Source: Armigeres subalbatus (Eukaryota > Arthropoda > Insecta > Diptera > Culicidae). From it: DNA of 64,000 nucleotides. Made by a program: the position numbers and the translations under genes. The stretch spans positions 255,474,067-255,538,066 of the forward strand of contig NC_085139.1 of assembly GCF_024139115.2 (NCBI RefSeq), in the 5' to 3' direction. Below the pieces are notes generated by a model, which saw only the letters and a program-made list of their open reading frames with translations, made no database searches and had not been told where the DNA came from. Below, one piece after another: positions 55,690 to 64,000 of the stretch. Position 1 is the first letter of the stretch; every line of letters begins with the position of its first letter.

Positions 55690-56695
55690 CGTCGCAGGCA
55701 GCTGTAGCAAGTACCAGCAGTACGGACAAGACTGATGAGAATCAGGGAATCAGAAGTTAGTATCCAAGAATAGGATGTCCAAAATCGGAAAGGAGTACTA
55801 CCTCGGATTAGCTACAACTTGGAGGTGCAGAAGCGAGTCAACGAGCTTTAAGACTTCATGAAGGACATGCACAAGATCAAGCTACTAGTGATACTATTAG
55901 CAGCTGAACACGAACATAATGCGCTCAAAAGGAGAGCTGAAGTAGCTGAAAAGACGCTGAAAGAAGCTACGGTGCATACAGCAGTTGAGGCACAGCAGAC
56001 ACCAAAGATCCCCCGAAATACTCGCACAGAAAAACGAGCCAAGAACTCGTCTGGAGAGCAGAAAGTCCAGAAAAAGCAGCGGGACGTGCAGGATTGTGCC
56101 AGCGTGCTTATGGAAGGCGATTGGCACAGCGTGAAAAGGCAGCGAGAGAAGAGGAAGAAGCAGGAGGAAAATGTGAAAAATAAAAGGAAACAAAAGAAAA
56201 AAGAGAATCGTTGATCTCCACTGGGGTAGATGATTAAGGAGAACGCCTTGATAGTCGAAGCGAGCGATAAAATGACGTACGCACCGATCCTAAAAATGGT
56301 GAGAGATAACTCGGAGTAAAGCACTTGAGTGAGAAAGGATGAGGGCTAGGCGTACCCAAAATGGAGAGTCGCTATTCGACCTGAAGAAGGATATCACGAT
56401 CAAGAGCTCGGCCTTACGGCCTTGGTCAGTGAAGTAAACACAGCGTTGGTACCATAGCACTCACCTGGCGATCCGGTATAGTGTAGGAACACGAATGCCG
56501 ACGGTACGACGATAGATAAGGACTACTGGGCGAATGTGGAAGATGAAGGAATTCTATTTGGATCATTTTATCAAAGCACTTCGAACAGACAAAGCTTGAT
56601 GCAGATGAGTTGACGGAAACGCTAGCGAGGGCTTGCGATGCGACAATGTCGAGGAAACTGGAGCCAAGAAACAGAACAATTTCTGAAATGCCGTT
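55690..56695 (+). pseudogene. R1-type LINE relic (ORF1 part and endonuclease end)
   Basis: A lysine/arginine-rich frame (55858-56214) is followed, in another frame, by ENALIVEASDKMTYAPILKMV (about 56240-56300), the conserved ORF1 block of R1-group LINEs. Further on, STHLAIRYSVG (about 56440-56490) is the endonuclease terminal motif with SDH changed to STH, and ADELTETLARACDATMSRKLEPRNR (about 56600-56680) fits the linker after the endonuclease. Large internal deletions and frameshifts make it dead. Confidence 0.5.
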
Positions 56696-56699
56696 TATG

Positions 56700-57206
56700 G
56701 ATATTTCGAAGATTCGACTAATTTTAGGACTGCTTCAATAAAAATATCATATATTGTTTGTATAATGCGTTAGTACGATTTTCATCCAAAGAAATAAGAA
56801 AAAACACTTATCTTTTCGTCGAAGACAAATCACTGATCTTTTACATAGTTTTAGAACAGAAATTATCCCCCTTTCCAAGGAAAACGAAAGTAGTTTCTAA
56901 CAGATATGATTCCAATTTAGACAATATTGCACTAGAGTAAAGATTTGTGTGTGGCAATTATATTACTAACCGCCAACGGGGAAAATGCAAATGCTCCGAA
57001 TTTCCTTTATTGGGAAGCATGAAAAAAAAAATGAATCATGAAATATGGCGCATTAAATATCATCGGTATTCCTTGTTCAACTTATCGTACTGACTGTCGT
57101 CTAACTGCTCTAGGTTTATGGATATTGTTTGTGTATTGGTTCTACGGTTAAATTCTCAACTATCTAAACAAGTCGATCTTTGGAGAGAAGTTAAAGAAAT
57201 ATGATG
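56700..57206. other. 3' flank of the PPPDE/PUL gene
   Basis: On the minus strand an AATAAA signal lies at 57011-57006, about 200 nt after the stop codon, a plausible polyadenylation site for the gene to its right. Otherwise AT-rich with no frames of note. Confidence 0.5.
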
Positions 57207-57323
57207 TTAGCGAACTTTTTTGGAAATCTGATCAATTAGCTCATTGATTCGATCGCTCTTGCCTCGCAGTGTCTTGGGGTGTGGTCCAATCATTTGAATG
57301 AACTGCGGAACATCTGGGGAAAC
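57207..57323 (-). CDS. PPPDE/PUL protein, last exon
   Basis: Acceptor TCGTAG before 57323, phase 0, then VSPDVPQFIQMIGPHPKTLR and a basic/amphipathic tail (GKSDRINELIDQISKKVR) to the TAA at 57209-57207. About 38 residues. The tail has helical character and closes the C-terminal alpha-helical repeat domain. Confidence 0.85.
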   Translation of the reverse strand, partial: VSPDVPQFIQMIGPHPKTLRGKSDRINELIDQISKKVR

Positions 57324-57382
57324 CTACGAGATCAAATATTGGTTAAACACCGCAAAACGATGGACTAATATTAAATACATAC

Positions 57383-57697
57383 GTTAACAAACTTAGCCAA
57401 GGCCTTCATCGTTCGGAAGAGGTGCTCTTCCGATGGTTCTGAGTTGAAGAACTGAAGCAGGGCCATCGAGATCTCCACCGCTACGTCGTCGAATACCACA
57501 GTTTTGACTTCCTTACAGGCTAAGTTGTGGACCAGCGCAGTGCCGAGTTCCTTCAGTCGGGGACAGGCGGACAGCAAACAGTGCACGGCCACCTTCGTAG
57601 AGGCACGGATATTCGAAATCGATTGGTTGTTGTATTGCCACTCGGAGATGTAAAGCAGCCACTCGGAGGCGTTGTCGTTCTCGAACAAGTTGCACAT
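57383..57697 (-). CDS. PPPDE/PUL protein, PUL-region exon 2
   Basis: Acceptor TTTTAG before 57697 and donor GTATGT from 57382, both phase 0; 105 residues. Sequence includes MCNLFENDNASEWLLY, IRASTKVAVHCLLSAC, VVFDDVAVEISMALLQFF and EEHLFRTMKALAKFVN. The alternating amphipathic helices and the LFRTMKAL block resemble the armadillo-like PUL domain known from PLAA/Ufd3/Doa1, which bind p97/Cdc48. The PUL call is by recognition of the pattern, not alignment. Confidence 0.85.
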
Positions 57698-57755
57698 CTA
57701 AAATAAGGATACGGTAAGTTAATATTTTGCAGACTCACAACGGGCGGAAACTTAC

Positions 57756-58091
57756 AAAGAGAGCTATTGCCTGTTGTTCCTCTGGGGGATGTCTGTCAAT
57801 GTCTTGGGCAAAGTTCATCAGCACGTGATCTCGTCTGTCTTGGTGAAGCAGCAAAATGATGTCGTCCTTTAGAGCAGCGTTGGCCAACGCACGGATCAAG
57901 TGGACGCGAACTTCGGTCGATAGAGAATTATCCCGAAGCATTCGTCCAACGAATACCAGGAAACTGTCACCCAAAGCCCAGGCTCCTTCTCCCAATAGCA
58001 GATACTGATGAAGTTCGTCCACCGCTACCTGTTCCTCTTCGGATAGTTTCCCATCGACTAAGTTGACGAGACATTCTAATTCGAGTTTTGG
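57756..58091 (-). CDS. PPPDE/PUL protein, PUL-region exon 1
   Basis: Acceptor TTATAG before 58091 and donor GTAAGT from 57755, phase 0 at both ends; 112 residues (PKLELECLVNLVDGK.., LLGEGAWALGDSFLVFVGRM, STEVRVHLIRALANAALKDD, HPPEEQQAIALF). Helical repeat composition continues into the next exon. Introns on either side are short (59 bp each), typical for insects. Confidence 0.85.
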
Positions 58092-58150
58092 CTATAAGAA
58101 AATCGTATTTAGTATCTAAATGAAGCTCAACTAATAAAATTGCAACTCAC

Positions 58151-58739
58151 ATCAACTTCCTTAAAAATAATCGGTGGTTCACGATTCCTCTTGCGCTCCT
58201 CCTCCGCCAATCGCTCAGCTTCCTCCTCCTTGCGTACCTTCTCCGACGGCAACATCTCCGGCGGAATGGATCCATTCACACCGTTGCTGCCGTTCATCGA
58301 TTCCGCTTCACCCTCAGACATTCCGGTGGAGTTCTGGTCTGATTCAGCCGAACCTTGCGCCCGGTCCTTCTTGGACTTCTTCTCTTTCTTCTTACTCTTC
58401 TTGTCGATCTTGTCGCGGATCTTATTCCGTCGTTCGGTCAGCTCCTGCGACTGCTGGCGAGCCTGTTCGATTTGAGTGTTCAGCTGGTCGAAACCGGGAC
58501 TGGGTGCACGCGGTGGCCCTCCCCGAAGGAAGTCCGATTCGTGCTGGAAGTTTGCCGTCGGATCACCGCCCGAATCGAGACTGGCAATCAGCGGGGCGAG
58601 ACTTTGCCCGAGCGGTGTGGACAGGAACTCCTGTGGCAGGTCTAGAATGTACTTTGGGATGCCAACGCCGCACAGGAACTGGCACAGGTCCTCGCTGAAG
58701 GTGTTGCAGTTGTGGCGCAGGAGGTTGTAGTTGGTGCCT
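58151..58739 (-). CDS. DeSI-type PPPDE isopeptidase, catalytic-end exon
   Basis: Acceptor CATCCGCAG before 58739 and donor GTGAGT from 58150; about 196 residues. It opens with [20 protein letters not shown], the catalytic-cysteine motif of PPPDE/DeSI desumoylating isopeptidases (in human DESI1 the equivalent reads HNCNTFS), then [19 protein letters not shown] and [11 protein letters not shown], matching the DeSI C-terminal end. A charged low-complexity linker ([14 protein letters not shown], later [17 protein letters not shown]) leads to the PUL region. The catalytic-histidine half lies on upstream exons to the right of the window. Likely role: removal of SUMO or ubiquitin from proteins, possibly with p97. 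The frame is intact. Confidence 0.85.
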
Positions 58740-59879
58740 CTGCGGATGTTTGAAATAGATTTTCGAGATTAATTCAGATGCTATAATATAGTATTTCACA
58801 GATTTGAGAACCTGGATTTATTGGATCAACCAATTCATTATCTCCATGTCATAAGGAGAGATATAAAGATGGGAAATGAATTTTTGAATAAAAACCCTTT
58901 CCACACTGTGACTGTGCCTGTTTCATTATTGGATTTGGTGACCAAAGGAGGAATTCCGTTTCATTTTCATCTCGCTCAACATCCATTTCAACTCGCTCCA
59001 TGAAAGCCAAGAGCCCCATACGCCTGTCACTGCAGTGTTAGGGCGCAATCGTTAATGCGAACATTTTTATATTCGGTTAGTTACTGCAAATAACTTCTTT
59101 TTCTAGTCCTTTTAATCTAGCAGGTATCTCAAGCATACCACATCCTTATATTGCTGCATGATTGAGTGTTTAATTTTGATAAAATATCGAAAACAAAAGT
59201 TTGCATAAAAATTGCCTCGCTATAACAAAAAGGTGGTAGAAAATTAACACTGTTGTTTACATTTTAGAACCAGCACATGTCGGGGTAGGGATTCAGTGCT
59301 TCGCCTTCTCCCCCTGATGAAAGCAAAACAAACCGAATTCATGGGTTATTAAAACGGAATAAATCAGAGACAAACCCGCGAAGTTACTCTCCTCTAAGTA
59401 ATCGGATTCTTATATTATTCTACACGATTGACCGAAATGAGTTCCATTTCGAAGCTGGCTACCCTTCCTTATACGACCCCTCCCATGGCTATATTTCAAG
59501 TACTACTGGTTCTAGTATAGGCGAAGTATATTTTCGGTATATTCTAGAAAGCAAATTTAGGGAGCTGGCCATTCTAAGCAATCAGACAACATGTCGAGGG
59601 CATATATGACATTGTCTTAATGGATATGCTTCCAGTTGTTGGGATGTTCCAAACATAGATTGTAGCAGGTCAAAACCAGGTGGTAAGTACGCTAGAGCGC
59701 GAATCTATAGGTAAATCAAAGTGCGTCGATTGTAGCGACAAGCACCAAGGTAGCGAGACCCGGCAGAAGATTTCTACCCGTCTGGATCCCATCAGAATCA
59801 ACGTTATGAACAATTTTCCGGTAAAAGTTCTTGTAGGAATTTTTTGGGGAAAACTCTGGATAAATTATTGTAGGAAATT
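58740..59879. other. Intron of the PPPDE/PUL gene, left part
   Basis: Presumed intron, since the PPPDE exon begins at 58739 with an acceptor and no upstream DeSI exon (the DeSI N-terminus) was found up to 64000. A short plus-strand stretch at about 59695-59800 (KCVDCSDKHQGSETRQKIS) looks like a decayed retrotransposon zinc knuckle. Otherwise unique AT-rich DNA. Confidence 0.45.
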
Positions 59880-59889
59880 TTCAGAGAAA

Positions 59890-60360
59890 TTCACGGTGTA
59901 AATTCCGGAGGAATTTCTGGAGGAACTTCCGGAGGAATTCCCGGGGGAACTTCCGGAGGAATTCCCGGGGGAACTTCCGGAGGAATTCCCGGGGGAACTT
60001 CCGGAGGAATTCCCGGGGGAACTTCCGGAGGAATTCCCGGGGGAACTTCCGGAGGAATTCCCGGGGGAACTTCCGGAGGAATTCCCGGGGGAACTTCCGG
60101 AGGAATTCCCGGGGGAACTTCCGGAGGAATTCCCGGGTGAACTTCCGGAGGAATTCCCGGAGGAACTTCCGGAGGAATTCCCGGAGGAACTTTCAGAGGA
60201 ATTCCTGGAGGAACTTTCGGAGGAATTCCAGGAGGAACTTCCGGAGGAATTCCCGGAGAGACTTCCGGAGGAATTCCCGAAGGAACTTCCAGAGGATTTC
60301 CCGGAGGAACTTCCGGAGGAACTTCCGGAGGAATTCCCGGAGGAACTTCCGGAGGAATTT
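59890..60360. repeat. 24-bp minisatellite CCGGAGGAATTCCCGGGGGAACTT
   Basis: About 20 tandem copies of a 24-bp unit with core GGAGGAATTCCCGGGGGAAC. Copies at 59925-60140 are almost identical and those at 60140-60360 have a few changes each. The unit length is a multiple of three with no stops in several frames, producing Pro-rich, Ser/Gly-rich and Asn/Arg-rich frames that are not genes. It contains repeated EcoRI- and SmaI-like palindromes. Confidence 0.9.
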
Positions 60361-60364
60361 TTCC

Positions 60365-60850
60365 TTTCTGCCAAACGAACCTTTCGGTCAAATGACCCTA
60401 TCGACCAAATGACCCTTTCGGCAAAATGACCTTTTCGGCCAAATGACCTTTTCGGTCAAATGGCCCATTCAGCCAAAAGGCCCTTTCAGCTAAATGACCC
60501 TTCGGCCAAACGACCCTTTCAGCAAAACGAGCTTTTCGGCCAAAGAACCTTATCGGCCAAATTACCCTTTCGGCCGAACGACCCTTTCGGCAAAACGAAC
60601 CTTTCGGCAAAACGACCCTTTCCGCCGAATGACCTTTTGGGCCAAATGATCCTAAGTGGCCAAATGACCCTATCGGCTAAATGACCCTTTTGCCAAACGA
60701 CCCTTTCGGCCAAATGATCCTTTCGGCCAAATGAATTTCGGCCAAATGATCTACTCGGCCAAATGGTATAGTCGGCAAAACAACTTTCGGCCTAGTGGCA
60801 TTCGGCCAAATGGCATTCAGCCGAACGGTATTCGGCCAAACGGCCCTTCC
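60365..60850. repeat. 16-bp TTTCGGCCAAACGACC array
   Basis: About 30 imperfect 16-bp units (TTTCGGCCAAATGACC and variants), orientation as at 55110-55510. It follows directly after the 24-bp minisatellite. Short frames on both strands come from the repeat. Confidence 0.85.
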
Positions 60851-60859
60851 CCAGAATTA

Positions 60860-61800
60860 TTGCTAATTTTGCTCTAACTATTTTTAAAATCGATTGTTCT
60901 AGACCAACATTTGAAAAAAGGGGAACAGCCCAAATTTATTCTTTTCCGTTCTTTGCCTATGTATTTAGACAAGGGACCAGCAAAAATAAATTTTGGCTGT
61001 TACACCCTTCACAAATAATGATCTAGAATTAACCACAAATAAATGAATCTGCCAATATTTTGGCATCCATCCTCTCCAACACCTTCATGTTTCAGAGATA
61101 AGCCAGCCTATCTCTTTAATTAGGATAATAATAATAATAACCTTTATGTTTTTCATATTTTTTTCTCAATCTATTTTCAGTTCGTGAGACTTATTTTATC
61201 TCGACCAGAAAATTATTATGGATTTGATTATTTCTACTATTGCTACATATCCTATTGTAGCCAGTTATGCCAGTCTTTTGTTCATTCTTATGCTCAGAGC
61301 TTAAAATATTTGATTATTTTTTATGAAGCCCATCGGCCTTCTTTTTCACTTCACTTCTAAACATATTCATATTCGGCTCTGCACCGTCAATTTTCAGAAT
61401 GAATATGGGTCAGTGAGTATTTATTTGAATATCACAAATTATTAAATAATCGTAAAACTGAACACATGTTGGATGATTTAAATAAATACACGCATAGATC
61501 AAATCCCGATGTTCAATTGAGGGGCATTTTTAGCGCCAAATGTCAATGTTGTCAAGGCTAATTTTGTTTTTTTCGCGCGCAGTTACCATACTCAGTTGTA
61601 ATCAATTGAATGACTTTATGAAGAAGTAAACTGAGTAAGTTATTCTATGTTTTGAATAATCAAAACACGAATGTCAAAAGTCGGAGTGAATGTGCTTCAT
61701 GAAATTGAATATTTTATGCTTGCTGGTTATGCTGGTTTACAACCAAATACTGTTCATTAATCTAAAGCACTTCTCCTGTACAGCATTTCCATGTGATAAA
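60860..61800. other. Gene-free intronic DNA
   Basis: AT-rich unique sequence with a short ATA microsatellite near 61126-61141. No coding or structured element recognised before the LINE start. Confidence 0.4.
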
Positions 61801-63740
61801 ATCAAGATGTTAACAACGAATGACCAGCTGGAAGCGTGACAAAACTGATGCTAAAAAATGGAATAACTTCAAAAAATTGAGAAACTTGGCAAACCGCGAA
61901 ATTAAACGGGCAAAACGTGAATACTTTGCATTTAATCTTAACGCAGACCTACCATCAAAACAACTATGGAAAAATATTAAAAAACTTGGACTTAAACAAA
62001 CACATTCAAAAGCAGGTGGAGGAGATGTCTGTGCTGAAACTCTAAATCGCTATTTCACTTCACACTGTGTGCCACATACATTCAACGACTCACTGAATGA
62101 CTCAGTATCTCAATCTCGTTTTTCATTTAAATGTGTAACCAATGACGAGGTTCTAGGTCAATTTGCTAAAGCTTCATGTGATGCTGTTGGAGATGACCAA
62201 TTTCCTTTAAAAATCTTGAAAATGTCTTTGATTGTTATTCTTCCCTACATTACCGATATTTCCAATTTTAGCATAACTAGCTCCGAATTTCCTAGTGATT
62301 GGAAAACTGCAAAGGTAATACCAATAGAAAAAAACGGACAATCCTAAATCAGAGAAAGACTATCGACCTATAAGTATTCTTTGCGCTTTATCGAAAATAT
62401 TTGAATCCATTCTCTCTAATCAGCTTAATGAATATTTAACGCAACATAATTTGCTATGTACACTTCAATCAGGATATCGCACAACTTGCAGTACAGTTAC
62501 AGCCTTGATTAGAATTGAAAATGATATTCGAGAGGCGCTTGATAACAAAATGGCAACTTTAATGGTTTTATTAGACTTTAGCAAGGCATTTGACTCAATT
62601 AACCATCACTTACTTTGTGATAAGCTTTTTCAAAACTTCAAACTTGATCAACCTTCAGTAAACCTAATGTTTTCCTACTTAACAGAAAGGCTCCAATTCG
62701 TTGAATTTAACAACAAACGGTCTAAGAAAATATCGGTATCATGTGGTGTACCTCAAGGGTCTATACTGGGTCCCCTGCTATTCTCGATGTACATAAATGA
62801 TCTACCCCTTGCACTATCATTTTGTAAGTTCCATTTATACGCTGATGATTGCCAGTTGTATATTTCGGGCAAACATAGTGATCTTCCGGAAATAGTTAGG
62901 AACATGAACATCGACATTAATAATGTGATCAGATGGTGTGATAATTTTGGATTTGGACTAACACTAAACACCAAGAAAGCCCAATCCATTATTTTTTATA
63001 CAAAACGTATGTGTGTGCGAGATGCCCCGATGATAAAAGTTGGGGATAACATTATTGAATATTCTGAAACAGTTAAAAACCTTGGAATTATCATGGATTG
63101 CAATATGAATTGGAATGCTCAAGTTAATGCTGTGTGTGGTAAAGTATACAACGCTCTCCATAACTTAGTAATATTAAGACATTACACCCCTCAACATATG
63201 GCTAGATCTCAAATTATTCCACTTTTGGATTACGGAGATGTACTATTTGGACTTGTTTCTCAAAGGAACCTCAGAAAACTGACACTAGTTTTTAACACTA
63301 TTACAAGATATGTATTCAATTTAAGAAAGTTTGACCACATATCAAATTACGCCAATCTACTTCTTAGATGCAGTTTTTCTAACCATCTTAAGATTAGAAC
63401 ATGCACACAAATGTTTAAAATACTTAGCAACCCTCCTAAATATCTCGAGAACTTTTTCACTTCTAGGCGTTCAGCAAGAACACCGTCACTGATTGTTTCG
63501 AGATACTACACAAATTACTTGAAGGATTCATTTCGTCACCGCGCGGTCAAATTATGGAACGAGTTACCGTCAAATTGTAGGCTTGAAAGACATTTTCATT
63601 CGTTTAAAAATAGAATTACATCATTTTTCAACCGTAGTTAGAGTACAATGGCATTCTGCAATTAGTTATAGTTATGGTATCATATACTTTGAAAACCTTT
63701 AAAGGTTATTTATGTTACTATATAGATTATTAAATAAATA
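61800..63740 (+). mobile_element. CR1/L2-type LINE, 5'-truncated
   Basis: Begins inside the region between endonuclease and RT (ANREIKRAKREYFAFNL..) and lacks the AP endonuclease, so it is 5'-truncated as is usual for LINEs. The RT occupies two frames. The 3' end is an AAATAAATAAAT tail (about 63731-63748) after a 90-bp UTR. No RNase H follows the RT, and the C-terminus (LRCSFSNHLKIRTCTQMFKIL, RTPSLIVSRYYTNYL, RAVKLWNELPSN) is of the CR1/L2 type. It lies against a BEL/Pao gag fragment at its 3' side. Confidence 0.7.
61820..63641 (+). pseudogene. CR1/L2-type reverse transcriptase, one frameshift
   Basis: First frame 61820-62347 (linker and RT start: VGDDQFPLKILKM, FPSDWKTAKVIPIEK). A single-base frameshift in the A-run near 62328-62333 moves the RT to the second frame, which continues NPKSEKDYRPISILCALSK and is open to 63641. 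Catalytic motifs are intact: LMVLLDFSKAFDSINHHLL (palm A), CGVPQGSILGPLLFSMYIND, LYADDCQLY (YADD) and KNLGIIMDCNMNW. Apart from the frameshift and the missing 5' part it looks recent. Confidence 0.75.
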
Positions 63741-63752
63741 AATAAATAATCT

Positions 63753-64000
63753 CTGACGTTGCGTTTGGAACGAGAACGGAGAGACAAGGCCATCAGGACG
63801 ATGTTTGCCTTGGAGAAGGAATACATCCAACGAAAGTACGACCTGCTTCATACCCAACTGGATGACGATGGAGATGCAGTTAGTGTTCGTAGCCGTTGCA
63901 ACCGTGGAGCGGAGAAAGTTGAAGATTGGATCACCCGTAACCCGGCTGTGACCATCAGTGCCAATTCTGGAAACAAACCCACCGAACTCACATCGCAGCT
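63753..64000 (+). pseudogene. BEL/Pao-type gag fragment, runs off the window
   Basis: The frame from 63753 is open to the window end (83 residues): LTLRLERERRDKAIRTMF, ALEKEYIQRKYDLLHTQL, an acidic/serine stretch (DDDGDAVSVRSR) and VEDWITRNP. The charged coiled-coil pattern followed by SVRSR and a V..W....P block resembles the N-terminal gag region of BEL/Pao LTR retrotransposons. The 5' side is cut by the CR1/L2-type LINE. Whether the copy is complete to the right cannot be seen. A host coiled-coil exon is the alternative. Confidence 0.5.

Noticed and set aside
58140..58730. Plus-strand frames opposite the PPPDE exon
   Set aside because: Antisense shadows of a well-supported spliced minus-strand gene.
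59865..60412. Pro-rich, Ser/Gly-rich and Asn/Arg-rich frames on both strands
   Set aside because: All are readings of the 24-bp minisatellite in different frames; no gene signal.

Overview
The window looks like mosquito nuclear DNA, most likely Aedes. This is inferred from tRNA-derived Feilai-type SINEs ending in an AAG tract, several LINE clades (R1, LOA, RTE, R4/Dong-like, CR1/L2-like), a BEL/Pao gag fragment, dense non-autonomous TIR elements, two characteristic diverged minisatellites (AATTCCTCC-type and TTTCGGCCAAACGACC-type), and host exons scattered in very large repeat-filled introns. No prokaryotic operon, CRISPR array, rRNA or stand-alone tRNA gene was seen.

Host coding content is small. 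(1) Two minus-strand SLC26/SulP anion-transporter N-terminal exons (17470-17734 and 30336-30606) end at the same protein position and in the same splice phase. No further SLC26 exon was recognised between them, so they may be alternative first exons of one gene running off the left edge. (2) At 57207-58739, minus strand, four exons form the 3' end of a DeSI-type PPPDE isopeptidase with a C-terminal region read as a PUL domain. Its 5' exons lie beyond the right edge.

The rest is nested transposons. At 3.7-16.2 kb, a dead R1-type LINE (ORF1 broken by a 398-bp hAT-type and a 376-bp TA-type element) abuts an RTE fragment. That fragment is split by an 8142-bp hAT-type element (14-bp TIRs, 8-bp duplication) that itself holds a LOA-type LINE. 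At 20.5-28.1 kb, minisatellite DNA brackets a hAT-type element and a nearly full RTE-clade LINE. At 32.7-42.2 kb, a 9482-bp hAT-type element with no recognisable transposase carries about 40 satellite units (132 and 133 bp, facing in opposite directions), plus a 1316-bp TA-flanked element and a 245-bp MITE. At 42.3-55.5 kb there is an R4/Dong-like relic, stacked TIR elements, several foldback structures, and an inverted duplication carrying a SINE in each arm. At 59.9-64 kb there are two minisatellites, a CR1/L2-type LINE and a BEL/Pao gag fragment.

The most notable signals are the giant non-autonomous hAT-type elements, one acting as a satellite carrier, the repeated 8-bp-duplication insertions, and the paired SLC26 first exons. 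Clade names rest on motif recognition by eye, and transposon family names are provisional.
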